Shown: piece by piece, positions 46,308 through 55,185 of the stretch | Position numbering within the stretch: position 1 is the first letter of the stretch | Layout: every line of letters begins with the position of its first letter | Source: Compostimonas suwonensis | Lineage (GTDB): Bacteria; Actinomycetota; Actinomycetes; Actinomycetales; Microbacteriaceae | NCBI RefSeq assembly: GCF_002797855.1 | Contig: NZ_PGFB01000005.1 | Coordinates: 372,001-436,000, forward strand | DNA length: 64,000 nt | Reading direction: 5' to 3' | Made by a program: the position numbers and the translations under genes | Notes under the pieces: model-generated | What the model was told of the DNA's origin: nothing | Databases searched by the model: none | What the model saw: only the letters and a program-made list of their open reading frames with translations

Positions 46308-46987
46308 CGATCCGCATCGTGATCGCCGACGACCAGGCCATGGTGCGAGCGGGGTTCGCCGCCCTCCTCGACGCGCAACCCGACATGGAGGTCGTCGGCC
46401 AGGCGGCCGACGGGGCGCAGGGTGTCGAGCTCGCGCGGCGCACCTCACCCGACGTCGTGCTCATGGACGTGCGGATGCCGGTGCTCAACGGCATCGAGGC
46501 GACCCGCGAGCTGCTCGCCGCCCCCGCCGACCCGCCGCCCCGGGTGCTCATGCTCACGACCTTCGACATCGACGAGTACGTCTACGACGCGATCCGCGCC
46601 GGTGCGAGCGGCTTCCTGCTCAAAGACGCGCTGCCCGGCGACCTCATCGCCGCCGTGCGGGTGATCGCGCAGGGCGACGCCCTGCTCGCCCCGAGCGTCA
46701 CGCGCAGGCTCATCGAGCAGTTCGCCCACAGCGGCGCGCCCCGCCAGACCTCCTCCGCCGCGCTCGAGCGCCTCACCGAGCGGGAGCGCGACGTGCTGCT
46801 GCTCGTCGCCCGCGGCCGGCCGAACCACGAGATCGCCACCGAGCTGTTCATCGCGGAGCAGACAGTGAAGACCCACGTGAGCCGCATCCTGGCCAAGCTC
46901 GAGATCAGCAACCGCGCCCAGGCGGTCGTCGCGGCCTACGAGTCGGGGCTCGTCACCCCCGGGGGCTCCGCGGACCAGCCGCGCTGA
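46304..46987 (+). CDS. NarL/LuxR-family response regulator
   Basis: 227 residues: receiver IRIVIADDQAMVRAGFAALL, phospho-Asp in VVLMDVRMPVLNG, Lys in FLLKDALPGD, and a C-terminal LuxR helix-turn-helix (LTERERDVLLLVARGRPNHE, then EQTVKTHVSRILAKL). Starts within the kinase stop (ATGA at 46304). Its last 35 bp overlap the 3' end of the convergent acyltransferase gene. Target not evident nearby. Confidence 0.95.
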   Translation: MTIRIVIADDQAMVRAGFAALLDAQPDMEVVGQAADGAQGVELARRTSPDVVLMDVRMPVLNGIEATRELLAAPADPPPRVLMLTTFDIDEYVYDAIRAGASGFLLKDALPGDLIAAVRVIAQGDALLAPSVTRRLIEQFAHSGAPRQTSSAALERLTERERDVLLLVARGRPNHEIATELFIAEQTVKTHVSRILAKLEISNRAQAVVAAYESGLVTPGGSADQPR

Positions 46988-48377
46988 GGCGGCGCGAGCG
47001 CGCACCCGCCGACAGCCACAGGGCCACCGCGAAGGCGGTGGTCGCGACGGCGGCGGAGACCACGGTGAAGCCGCCGACGAGCACGGTCACGACCCCGGCC
47101 GTCGCGCAGACGACGCTCAACGCGGCGCGCGGTGCGGAGATCGGGCCCGCCGTGCGGCCCGTGAACGAAGCGGGGCCCCGCTCGAGACGCCCGAGCCATG
47201 CGGCGACCGGCACGAGGGCGACGAGGATCGCGCCCAGCCACAGCCTCCGCGACATCCACCAGCCGGCGCTCGTGGGCTCCGGCCACGGCGCGCCCGTCAC
47301 GAGCAGCGCGGCCGCGACGAGCACGAGAACGGGCATGTGCCACAGGTACACGGTCATCGAGCGGGCGCCGATCGCATCGACCGTGCGACGCAGGATGCCG
47401 TTGCCGTCGTCGCGCATCCAGCGCTCGAGGCGCGGGGCGAGGAGGGCGAGGAGGCACAGCTGCGCGCCGCCGAGCAGCAGCAGTGCGGCGGTCGGCGGGT
47501 TCAGGTTCACGAGCATGTCGGCGGAGTAGATCCGGCTCGCCGTCAGGAAGAGCAGCACGCCGAGGCAGGCGGCCACGCCGAACCGCAGCTCACCGCGACT
47601 GCGGTTCGCGAACCAGCCGTCGGCGTACCAGAAGCCCGCCTGCTGGATCGCGAGCCACACGAAGGCGAGGTTGAGGAACCCCAGGCCGTCGACGCCCGTG
47701 CGATCGCGCAGGATGTCGACGGCGACCACGGCGACCACGAGCAGCAGCAGGGTGCGCACCGGCATCCGCTCGTGCGCGCGGGCGAGGAGGGGCACCAGTG
47801 CTGCGGCGCCCAGGTAGACGCCGAGGAACCACATCGGCTGCGCCATCCGGAAGCCCAGCTCGCCGAGCAGCTCGGACGGCACACCGGCGATCGCGGCGAT
47901 CGACAGGCCCAGGCCGATCGTGCCGAAGGCGAGAAGGGCCGGGAAGACGAGACGGTCGACGCGTCCGCGCACGAACTCCGCCGCGCTCGCGCCCCGCTCT
48001 CGCATCCGGCGCCACTGGGTGAGGCCGCTGAAACCGCCGACCACGAAGAAGAGCGGCATGATCTGCACGAGCCAGGAGACGGGCGCGAACCAGGCCCGGC
48101 CCTCGAAGGCGTTCACGATGCGCACCTCGCCCGTCTCGACCCCGATGCCGGCCATGAGGCCGTGCAGCAGCACGACGACCACGAGGCAGAAGGCCCGCAC
48201 GAGGTCGATGACGCGGTCACGTTCCGCCGGGCGCGGGGCGGGGCCGCCGCGGGCTTCTGCGCCCTCCCCCGGAACGGCGCGTGCTGCCGGGACGGTGGGG
48301 TCGACCGCACGGGGGGCGGTGCGGGCATCCGGAATCGCGGGCGGAGCCGAGGGGAACGGCGGGGCGGAGAGGGTCAT
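46953..48377 (-). CDS. Membrane acyltransferase (acyltransferase_3 family)
   Basis: 474 residues with 10-12 hydrophobic segments. RDRVIDLVRAFCLVVVVLLH (about 54-73) holds the R...H pair of the family, followed by MPLFFVVGGFSG; SMTVYLWHMPVLVL lies near residue 330. Members move acyl groups onto envelope sugars or lipids. The first 50 residues are Pro/Ala-rich and cytoplasmic. It overlaps the response regulator by 35 bp at its 3' end. Confidence 0.88.
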   Translation of the reverse strand: MTLSAPPFPSAPPAIPDARTAPRAVDPTVPAARAVPGEGAEARGGPAPRPAERDRVIDLVRAFCLVVVVLLHGLMAGIGVETGEVRIVNAFEGRAWFAPVSWLVQIMPLFFVVGGFSGLTQWRRMRERGASAAEFVRGRVDRLVFPALLAFGTIGLGLSIAAIAGVPSELLGELGFRMAQPMWFLGVYLGAAALVPLLARAHERMPVRTLLLLVVAVVAVDILRDRTGVDGLGFLNLAFVWLAIQQAGFWYADGWFANRSRGELRFGVAACLGVLLFLTASRIYSADMLVNLNPPTAALLLLGGAQLCLLALLAPRLERWMRDDGNGILRRTVDAIGARSMTVYLWHMPVLVLVAAALLVTGAPWPEPTSAGWWMSRRLWLGAILVALVPVAAWLGRLERGPASFTGRTAGPISAPRAALSVVCATAGVVTVLVGGFTVVSAAVATTAFAVALWLSAGARSRRLSAAGPRSPRG

Positions 48378-48676
48378 GCGGATGCTCCAGGGTCGAGGGG
48401 CGACGAGTCCTTCCGAGCGTAGAAAAACGGCCCCCGCTCCCGCGTCCCTCTGCGGAGCGCTCTCTCACCCCTACCCCGGTATCACCCCACCCAAATGCAG
48501 GGCCCTCTCCGGTCGGAGGGCACATCGAGGGGCTGTCCGAAGGGATGCCGGAAGATCTCCTGCATTCGGGTCATGCCGACACCTGCTCACACCGGCCCAC
48601 ACCGCCCCGCACGCAAAAGGGCCCGCCGAAGCGGGCCCTTTCACACACTCCAGCAGAGCCGGAGATCCAGCCGAGG
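48378..48676. other. Intergenic region, acyltransferase upstream and rplKA end
   Basis: 299 bp between divergently placed gene ends: upstream sequence of the acyltransferase and downstream sequence of rplA. Apart from the terminator at 48619-48638, it has a GATACCGGGGTA word on the minus strand (48473-48484 region), similar to words before other envelope-stress genes (see findings). No gene is seen. Confidence 0.4.
48619..48638 (-). terminator. rplKA intrinsic terminator
   Basis: GGGCCCGC and its exact complement around a TTCG tetraloop, followed on the minus strand by TTTTGCG. It lies 39 bp past the rplA stop. Confidence 0.85.
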
Positions 48677-49363
48677 CTAGATGGAGTTGACGTCGAGCGG
48701 GATGCCCGGGCCGAAGGTCGTCGAGACGGCGCCCTTCGTGATGTAGCGGCCCTTCGATGACGACGGCTTGAGACGCACGACCTCGTCGAGGGCGGCCTTG
48801 ATGTTCTCGTCGAGCTGCTCGGCGGTGAAGCCCGCCTTGCCGACGACGAAGTGCACGTTGGAGTGCTTGTCGACGCGGAACTCGATCTTTCCGCCCTTGA
48901 TGTCGGAGACGGCCTTCGCCACATCGGGCGTCACCGTTCCGGTCTTGGGGTTCGGCATGAGGCCACGCGGGCCGAGGACCTTACCGAGACGACCGACCTT
49001 GCCCATGAGCTCGGGGGTCGAGACAGCCGAGTCGAAGGAGGTGTAGCCGCCGGCGACCTTCTCGATGAGCTCGTCGCCACCGACCTCGTCGGCGCCGGCT
49101 GCGATGGCGGCCTCGGCCGCGGGGCCCGTCGCGAACACGATGACGCGGGCGGTCTTGCCCGTGCCGTGCGGAAGGATGACGGTTCCACGAACCATCTGGT
49201 CGGCCTTGCGGGGGTCGACGCCGAGCTTGAGCGCGACCTCGACGGTCGAATCGAACTTCTTCGACCCGGTCTCCCTGGCGAGGGCGACGGCCTCGCTCGG
49301 AGTGTAGTAACGGTCGGCCTCGATCTTCTCGGCCGCTGCCAAGTATGCCTTGGACTTTGCCAT
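48677..49363 (-). CDS. rplA: 50S ribosomal protein L1
   Basis: 228 residues, complete: [40 protein letters not shown], and the family signature [20 protein letters not shown]. It binds 23S rRNA at the L1 stalk and in many bacteria represses its own operon. ATG at 49361-49363 is 102 bp downstream of rplK, followed by a strong terminator. Confidence 0.99.
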   Translation of the reverse strand: MAKSKAYLAAAEKIEADRYYTPSEAVALARETGSKKFDSTVEVALKLGVDPRKADQMVRGTVILPHGTGKTARVIVFATGPAAEAAIAAGADEVGGDELIEKVAGGYTSFDSAVSTPELMGKVGRLGKVLGPRGLMPNPKTGTVTPDVAKAVSDIKGGKIEFRVDKHSNVHFVVGKAGFTAEQLDENIKAALDEVVRLKPSSSKGRYITKGAVSTTFGPGIPLDVNSI

Positions 49364-49465
49364 GGTGTTTCTCCTAAGTCTTACGCGGCGGATGCCGCGA
49401 CTCTAAGTTGTGGTGTGTGCTGAGCCTGGCCGGCTCTCCCACAGTGGTGCCCGTCGGGGCAGGTG

Positions 49466-49897
49466 TTACGCCTCGACCGTGATTCCCATGGAGCGGGCGG
49501 TGCCGGCGATGATCTTGCTCGCAGCGTCGATGTCGTTCGCGTTGAGGTCGGACATCTTCTGCTCGGCGATCGCGCGGACCTGCTCCTGCGTGAGCTTCGC
49601 AACCTTGACGGTGTGCGGGGTTCCCGAGCCCTTGGCGACGCCGGCAGCCTTCTTGATGAGCTCCGCCGCGGGCGGGGTCTTCAGGATGAAGGTGAACGAG
49701 CGGTCCTCGTACACGGTGATCTCGACGGGGATGACGTTTCCGCGCTGGGACTCCGTCGCCGCGTTGTAGGCCTTGCAGAACTCCATGATGTTCACGCCGT
49801 GCTGACCGAGCGCCGGGCCGATGGGCGGGGCGGGGTTGGCGGCGCCGGCGTTGATCTGAAGCTTGATCAGACCAGTTACCTTCTTCTTCGGTGCCAT
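49466..49897 (-). CDS. rplK: 50S ribosomal protein L11
   Basis: 143 residues, complete: [20 protein letters not shown] (with the Pro-rich GTPase-centre loop [20 protein letters not shown]) and C-terminal RNA-binding domain to [11 protein letters not shown]. Located between nusG and rplA in the conserved order. Confidence 0.99.
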   Translation of the reverse strand: MAPKKKVTGLIKLQINAGAANPAPPIGPALGQHGVNIMEFCKAYNAATESQRGNVIPVEITVYEDRSFTFILKTPPAAELIKKAAGVAKGSGTPHTVKVAKLTQEQVRAIAEQKMSDLNANDIDAASKIIAGTARSMGITVEA

Positions 49898-49987
49898 TCT
49901 TCTTTTCCTTTTCGGTGATCGAGCCTGCCGGGATTCCCGGCGAGGTTCTCCCGCGTCCCCGGCCGTTCCGAGGTGCGGTGGTGTGTG

Positions 49988-51070
49988 TTAGAGCTTGGTG
50001 ACCTGGTCGAAGCTGAGCTCGACCGGGGTCTCGCGCTCGAAGAGGGAGACGAGCACCGTGAGCTTGCCGCTCTCGGGCTTGATCTCGCTGATCGAGCCGG
50101 GCAGGCCCGCGAACGAGCCTTCCTTGATCGTGATGGTCTCGCCGACCTCGAAGTCGATCTCGGCCGGGATGACGCGGGCCGCAGCCTTCGCGCCCTTGCC
50201 GCCGGGAGCCTTCGACGCCGGGACGTCCTTGATCTCGACGAGGCTCTTGAGCATCGAGAACGCCTCTTCGAAACGCAGGGGCGTCGGGTTGTGCGAGTTG
50301 CCGACGAAGCCGGTCACACCGGGGGTGTGGCGCACGACCGACCAGCTGTCCTCGTTGAGATCCATGCGCACGAGCACGTAGCCGGGGATGCGCACGCGGT
50401 TGACCATCTTGCGCTGGCCGTTCTTGATCTCGACGACGTCCTCCATCGGGACCTCGACCTGGAAGATGTAGTCCTCGGCCTCGAGCGACTGCTTGCGGTT
50501 CTCGATGTTCTGCTTCACCCGACGCTCGAAACCGGCGTAGGAGTGGATGACGTACCACTTGCCCGGCAGGGAGCGCAGCTCGGTGCGGAACTCGTCGTAG
50601 GGGTCTGCCTCGGTGTCGGCATCCGCGTCGTCGGAGTCGCCCGCGTCGCCCGACGAGCCGGAACCCTCGGAGATCTCGGCCTCGAACTCGCGCTCGAACG
50701 CGTCGGCGTAGGGCTCGACCTCGGGCTCCTCGCCCGCCTCGATGGCCTCGTCGACCTCCTCCTCGTCTTCGACGGCCTCGAACGCGGCCTCGGCCTCGTC
50801 GGCGGAGTCGATGTCGAGTGCGTCGTCGATGATGGCGTCGGCCTCGGGATCCGCGGAGTTCTCGATCGCGTCGAGCGCCGCCTCCAGGCTCGCCTCGATG
50901 CCGCCGTCGTCGGTGTCCTCACCGTCGACCACGTGCACCGCCCTCACCTCGGCAGCCTCGCTCGCCTCCTCGTCGGATTCGAGCACGTTGCCGGTCTGTG
51001 CCTCGTCGTCTTCCGACGACTGCTCGGCAGCAGTCGACCAGTCGACGTCACCGCGCTTTCTCTCAGCCAC
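49988..51070 (-). CDS. nusG: Transcription termination/antitermination factor NusG
   Basis: 360 residues. Residues 1-165 are a very acidic, Glu/Asp/Ala-rich extension seen in Microbacteriaceae and relatives. The NGN domain follows ([45 protein letters not shown]) and a C-terminal KOW domain ([20 protein letters not shown]). It binds RNA polymerase and links it to Rho or ribosomes. GTG at 51068-51070. It follows secE after 81 bp. Confidence 0.97.
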   Translation of the reverse strand: MAERKRGDVDWSTAAEQSSEDDEAQTGNVLESDEEASEAAEVRAVHVVDGEDTDDGGIEASLEAALDAIENSADPEADAIIDDALDIDSADEAEAAFEAVEDEEEVDEAIEAGEEPEVEPYADAFEREFEAEISEGSGSSGDAGDSDDADADTEADPYDEFRTELRSLPGKWYVIHSYAGFERRVKQNIENRKQSLEAEDYIFQVEVPMEDVVEIKNGQRKMVNRVRIPGYVLVRMDLNEDSWSVVRHTPGVTGFVGNSHNPTPLRFEEAFSMLKSLVEIKDVPASKAPGGKGAKAAARVIPAEIDFEVGETITIKEGSFAGLPGSISEIKPESGKLTVLVSLFERETPVELSFDQVTKL

Positions 51071-51151
51071 AAAAACTCATTTCATTTCGTTGTCGTGCAA
51101 GCCATCTCATGTGGCCACTTCTCTTCGCGGCCCGCGTCGCGGGCGCACGGG

Positions 51152-51433
51152 TCAACCCGCGGGGGTGCCGTTTCCGAAGACATATGTCACGACGAGCGCG
51201 AACACCCAGTCGAGCCCGGAGACCAGGGCCATCATGATGACGACGAAGATCAGCACGACGCCCGTGTAGCTCAGCAGCTCCTTGCGGGTCGGTGTGACGA
51301 CCTTCTTGAGCTCACCGATGACCTGCCTGATGAACAGGGCAATTCGCGCGAAGGGTGAGCGCCTTGCCTCGCGCTCCCTCTTTGCGCTCGCGACGATTTC
51401 CTCACTCGGCTCGTCGATGATTTTCCTGGCCAC
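51152..51433 (-). CDS. secE: Preprotein translocase subunit SecE
   Basis: 93 residues: a charged N-terminus, amphipathic helix IALFIRQVIGELKKVVTPTR and one membrane helix (GVVLIFVVIMMALVSGLDWV). Third core subunit of SecYEG. GTG at 51431-51433 follows GAAAGG; a longer frame would run into the tRNA. Confidence 0.96.
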   Translation of the reverse strand: MARKIIDEPSEEIVASAKREREARRSPFARIALFIRQVIGELKKVVTPTRKELLSYTGVVLIFVVIMMALVSGLDWVFALVVTYVFGNGTPAG

Positions 51434-51475
51434 CTCGTTACACCTTTCATAGGCCGACACTTCGATGCCGACTTG

Positions 51476-51548
51476 CAGGGCGGACAGGACTCGAACCTGC
51501 AACCTGCGGTTTTGGAGACCGCTGCTCTACCAATTGAGCCACCGCCCT
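51476..51548 (-). tRNA. tRNA-Trp (anticodon CCA)
   Basis: 73 nt. The acceptor arm AGGGCGG (5') pairs with CCGCCCT, discriminator G; D-arm GGCTCAATTGGTAGAGC; anticodon loop CTCCAAA with CCA; T-arm with GGTTCGAGTCC. CCA is not encoded. Its position immediately before secE is conserved in actinobacteria. The upstream gap 51552-51818 has no gene; TTGAAA and TATTTT words on the minus strand may be its promoter. Confidence 0.97.
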
Positions 51549-51818
51549 AGGGGCTGAAACCACACGGCTTCGCTGCGCACAATCTCTACGGTCTACCGTG
51601 ATGGCTTGCCTGAAAATAGGCGCAAAAAAGCATGGCAGATTTCAACTACCTCGACCAAGTGTAGGTCACCGGCTCCGAGCTGTAAAGCCGGGCCGTGCCG
51701 CCCCCTTGTCGAGGATCGTGCTGTCTAGCCGATGTGGATTTCACATGCCGACGACTGGATGCCGCGCGCACGGGTAACAGTCTACGGGGGTCGCGCGCCC
51801 TGGCCTATGCTCGTACTC

Positions 51819-53024
51819 GTGGCAGACGAACTCCCTCGCATCTCCGCGCGCGTAGGCGCGATCGCAGAGTCGGCGACCCTCAAGGTCGACGCGAAGGCCA
51901 AAGCGCTCAAGGCGCAGGGCAAGCAGATCATCTCGTATGCGGCCGGCGAGCCCGACTTCCCCACCCCCGAGCACATCCTGGATGCCGCGGCAGAAGCCGT
52001 GCGCGACCCGAGGAACCACCGCTACACCCCCGCCGCCGGGCTGCCCGAGCTGCGGGAGGCGATCGCCGCCAAGACGCTGCGCGACAGCGGACTCGAGGTA
52101 GCGGCATCCCGGGTCATCGTCACCAACGGCGGCAAGCAGGCCGTCTACCAGGCCTTCCAGACGCTGCTCGACGACGGCGACGAGGTTCTCGTTCCCACGC
52201 CGTACTGGACCACCTACCCCGAGGCGATCAAGCTCGCCGGCGGGGTGCAGGTCGATGTCTTCGCGGGCGCCGACCAGGACTACCTCGTGACGATCGAGCA
52301 GCTCGAGGCCGCGCTCACCCCGCGCAGCAAGGTGCTGCTGTTCGTCTCGCCCTCCAACCCGACCGGCGCCGTCTACTCCCCCGAGCAGACCCGCGCCATC
52401 GGCGAGTGGGCGCTCGAGCGCGGCCTGTGGGTCGTGACCGACGAGATCTACCAGAACCTCACCTACGACGGCGTGCGCGCCCTGTCGATCGTCGAGGCCG
52501 TTCCCGAGCTCGCCGACCGCAGCATCCTGGTCAACGGGGTCGCGAAGACCTACGCGATGACCGGATGGCGCGTGGGATGGATGGTCGGGCCGAGCGACGT
52601 CATCGCCGCCGCCGCCAACCTGCAGTCGCACCTCAGCTCGAACGTCTCGAACGTCTCGCAGCGGGCCGCGATCGCGGCGCTGACGGGCCCGCAGGAGTCG
52701 GCCGAGATCATGCGCGAGGCCTTCGACCGGCGCCGCAAGACGATCGTCGCCGAGCTCAACACGATCCCCGGCGTCGTGACGCCCACCCCGAAGGGCGCGT
52801 TCTACGTGTACCCCGACGTGCGCGGGCTGCTCGGGCGCACCTGGGGCGGCGTGACGCCGACGACCTCGCTCGAGCTCGCCGACCTCATCCTCGACCAGGC
52901 CGAGGTCGCGACCGTGCCCGGAGAGGCCTTCGGCCCCTCCGGCTACCTGCGCCTCTCCTACGCCCTCGGCGACGCCGACCTCCTCGAGGGCGTGCACCGT
53001 CTCCAGCGTCTCTTCCGCGAGTAG
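51819..53024 (+). CDS. Class I/II PLP aminotransferase (aspartate type)
   Basis: 401 residues of fold-type [36 protein letters not shown] Lys in [14 protein letters not shown], and a final Arg in LRLSYAL that binds the substrate carboxylate. Aspartate transaminase (AspC/AspB-like) is most likely. GTG at 51819 is preceded by TATGCT with 7 nt between, favouring a leaderless mRNA; upstream in-frame starts are not needed. The TAG stop lies inside the left arm of a family B palindrome. Confidence 0.92.
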   Translation: MADELPRISARVGAIAESATLKVDAKAKALKAQGKQIISYAAGEPDFPTPEHILDAAAEAVRDPRNHRYTPAAGLPELREAIAAKTLRDSGLEVAASRVIVTNGGKQAVYQAFQTLLDDGDEVLVPTPYWTTYPEAIKLAGGVQVDVFAGADQDYLVTIEQLEAALTPRSKVLLFVSPSNPTGAVYSPEQTRAIGEWALERGLWVVTDEIYQNLTYDGVRALSIVEAVPELADRSILVNGVAKTYAMTGWRVGWMVGPSDVIAAAANLQSHLSSNVSNVSQRAAIAALTGPQESAEIMREAFDRRRKTIVAELNTIPGVVTPTPKGAFYVYPDVRGLLGRTWGGVTPTTSLELADLILDQAEVATVPGEAFGPSGYLRLSYALGDADLLEGVHRLQRLFRE

Positions 53025-53075
53025 ACGCGAATCGGGGGTATTTACGCCGAAACACCCCCGACTCGCGTCCACTCG
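53018..53075. repeat. Palindromic repeat family B, copy 1 (58 bp)
   Basis: 22-bp arms (53018-53039; 53054-53075), consensus GTGGACGCGAATCGGGGG, around a 14-bp spacer; 2 mismatches between arms. One mismatch (A at 53023) makes the TAG stop of the aminotransferase. Confidence 0.93.
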
Positions 53076-53133
53076 ACTCGGTGGGGTGGGGATAAGTTGA
53101 GGGAGGGGGTGCGGGTGGGGGCATGCTCGGTGC

Positions 53134-54069
53134 GTGAACTCACGACAACCACTGCCTCCGCAGCTCCAGGGACGCGCTTTCTCGGTCGGTGAGGCTCTGT
53201 CGCTCGGCGTGCACCCCGACCGGCTGCGAGCAAGCGACCTGGCGAAACCCTTCCACGGCGCACGTCTGCCTGCCGGCGTCGACGGCGGGACCGGGCATCT
53301 CTCCCTCTGTCGCGCCTACCTGCCGGCGCTTCCCCCGAACGGATACTTCAGTCATGCCTCGGCCGCCGCGATCATGGGCATACCTCTTCCTGCGCGAGTG
53401 GCTCGGAGCACCGTCATCCATGTCTCACTTCCGCCTGGTTCACGAGGTGTGCGAACTCGCGATGTGGCCGGCCATGTGCTCGACGCGGGCCCGCACGATC
53501 TGCGGATGTGGGGAGATCTGCCGCTCACCGGACCCGAACGGACCTGGTGCGACCTCGCGGGTGCGCTCTCCCTCCGACAGCTCGTCGCTGCGGGCGACCA
53601 CCTCATCCACCACCGGCAGCCGCTCACGACGCCGCACGAACTGCGTGCCGCCGTCGATCGTTTCGCCGGGCACCGGGGCGTCCGCGCCCTGCGGGCCGCG
53701 CTGCCGCTGCTCAGCGACAGGGCTGAGTCGCCCGCGGAGTCGGAGCTGCGCGTCGTGCTCGCCCTCGCCGGCTTGCCGACGCCGCTGGTCAACCACGAGA
53801 TCCGCACGAGGACGGGTCGGTTCATCGCGCGGGTCGACCTGCTCTTCCCCGAGAACCGCCTCGTGGTCGAGTACCAGGGCGATCATCACCGCACCGATCA
53901 GAAGCAATGGCGGCGTGACCTCGCCCGCGCAGCCGAGCTGGAGTCGGAACGGTACCGCGTGACCGAGGTCACGGCCGACGACCTCCGCTCCGAGCCGGCC
54001 CTGATCGCCCGCATCCGCCGCCTCCTCTCTTTCCCCGTCCCCCTGAGTCGACACGAATCGGGGGTGTAG
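53134..54069 (+). CDS. AbiEi-like HTH / PD-(D/E)XK (DUF559, Vsr-like) protein between family B palindromes
   Basis: 311 residues. N-terminal AbiEi-antitoxin-like helix-turn-helix (FSVGEALSLGVHPDRLRASD, then FHGARLPAG); C-terminal nuclease-like domain with SPAESE (199-204), Asp235 in ARVDLLFPE, and Glu246, Gln248 and His251 in VVEYQGDHHRTDQKQWRRDL, as in DUF559/Vsr-like nucleases. Its biological role is unknown. GTG at 53134, preceded by CATGCT at 6 nt (leaderless-like). The last seven residues, SRHESGV, and the stop are encoded by palindrome B2. Shares its domain layout with the gene at 6869-7984 but not the ExDGxxK detail. Confidence 0.83.
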   Translation: MNSRQPLPPQLQGRAFSVGEALSLGVHPDRLRASDLAKPFHGARLPAGVDGGTGHLSLCRAYLPALPPNGYFSHASAAAIMGIPLPARVARSTVIHVSLPPGSRGVRTRDVAGHVLDAGPHDLRMWGDLPLTGPERTWCDLAGALSLRQLVAAGDHLIHHRQPLTTPHELRAAVDRFAGHRGVRALRAALPLLSDRAESPAESELRVVLALAGLPTPLVNHEIRTRTGRFIARVDLLFPENRLVVEYQGDHHRTDQKQWRRDLARAAELESERYRVTEVTADDLRSEPALIARIRRLLSFPVPLSRHESGV

Positions 54070-54105
54070 AGGCTCCGGAACCCCCGATTCGCGTCCACTC
54101 AGGGG
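54040..54105. repeat. Palindromic repeat family B, copy 2
   Basis: 26-bp arms (54040-54065; 54080-54105) with 2 mismatches and a 14-bp spacer; the 58-bp core is 54044-54101. It contains the 3' end of the upstream nuclease-like gene and lies 84 bp before the ABC gene. Confidence 0.93.
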
Positions 54106-54189
54106 AAGGTTGGCATCCATCGAGTGGGGGATACGGGGGTCCGGCGGGAGAGGGTGGCCGGAGGACGGGACGGGTGGGAGGGTGGACGC

Positions 54190-55185
54190 ATGACGACAGC
54201 AGAGACAGCATCGGAGACGGCAGCACCAGCGGCCGGCACGGCAGTGAGCGTGCGCGGACTGCAGAAGGCATACGGGCACGTCGAGGCGCTGAGGGGCGTG
54301 AGCTTCGACATCCGTCGCGGCGAGACCTTCGCACTGCTCGGCCCGAACGGCGCGGGCAAGAGCACCACGATCGAGATCCTCGAGGGCTATCGCGACCGCA
54401 CGGGCGGCACCGCGAGCGTGCTCGGCGTCGACCCCCAGCACGGCGGCCTGCCCTGGAAGGCCCGGCTCGGCATCGTGCTGCAGAGCTCCGGCGAGTCGGG
54501 CCAGGTGACGGTGCGCGAACAGCTCAGCCACTTCGCGGCCATGTATCCGAACCCGCGCCCCGTCGACGAGGTGATCGACGCGGTCGGCCTCGGCGGCAAG
54601 GCGAAGGCCCGCATCAAGTCGCTCTCCGGGGGGCAGAGACGGCGAGTGGATGTCGCGCTCGGCGTCATCGGGCGCCCCGAGCTGCTCTTCCTCGACGAGC
54701 CCACCACGGGTTTCGACCCGGAGGCGCGGCACCAGTTCTGGGATCTCATCCGCTCGCTCAAAGCCGAGGGCACGACCATCCTGCTCACGACGCACTACCT
54801 CGACGAGGCCGCTCAGCTCGCCGACCGGGTCGCGGCCATCGCCGGCGGACGCCTCGTCGACATCGGCGGGGTCGACGAGATCGGCGGCGAGGAGGCGCGG
54901 GTTCCGCTCGTGCGCTGGCGCGACGGGCGCGGCCCCCACGAGGTGCGCACGACCGAGCCCGGCACGCTCGTCGCCTCGCTCACGCGCGACGGGGAGCCCC
55001 GTGAGCTCGAGGTCATCCGGCCGAGCCTCGAAGACATCTATCTCGAGCTCGTGCGCTCGGAGGAGCGGGCGGGCGCGGAGGCGGGCGGAGGCCCCGGCGC
55101 GCCAGGAGGCCCCGGCGCGCCAGCTCCCACGAGCCCGGCGCTCACAACCACGACGACCACGACCGACTCGGAGGCCCGCTCATGA
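54190..55185 (+). CDS. ABC-2 exporter ATPase (DrrA type)
   Basis: 331 residues: Walker A GPNGAGKSTT, signature LSGGQRRR, Walker B LLFLDEPTTGFDP, H-loop TTHYLDEA, then a DrrA-type C-terminal domain (PSLEDIYLELVRSEER). The final 50 residues are a Gly/Pro/Ala/Thr low-complexity tail. ATG at 54190; ribosome site GGGAGGG. Overlaps the permease by ATGA (55182-55185). Upstream GGATACGGGGGTC may be a regulator site. Confidence 0.93.
   Translation: MTTAETASETAAPAAGTAVSVRGLQKAYGHVEALRGVSFDIRRGETFALLGPNGAGKSTTIEILEGYRDRTGGTASVLGVDPQHGGLPWKARLGIVLQSSGESGQVTVREQLSHFAAMYPNPRPVDEVIDAVGLGGKAKARIKSLSGGQRRRVDVALGVIGRPELLFLDEPTTGFDPEARHQFWDLIRSLKAEGTTILLTTHYLDEAAQLADRVAAIAGGRLVDIGGVDEIGGEEARVPLVRWRDGRGPHEVRTTEPGTLVASLTRDGEPRELEVIRPSLEDIYLELVRSEERAGAEAGGGPGAPGGPGAPAPTSPALTTTTTTTDSEARS

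Noticed and set aside
51152-51502. Longer SecE starting at a TTG near 51502
   Set aside because: The added segment lies within the tRNA-Trp 3' half; the GTG at 51433 has a ribosome site.
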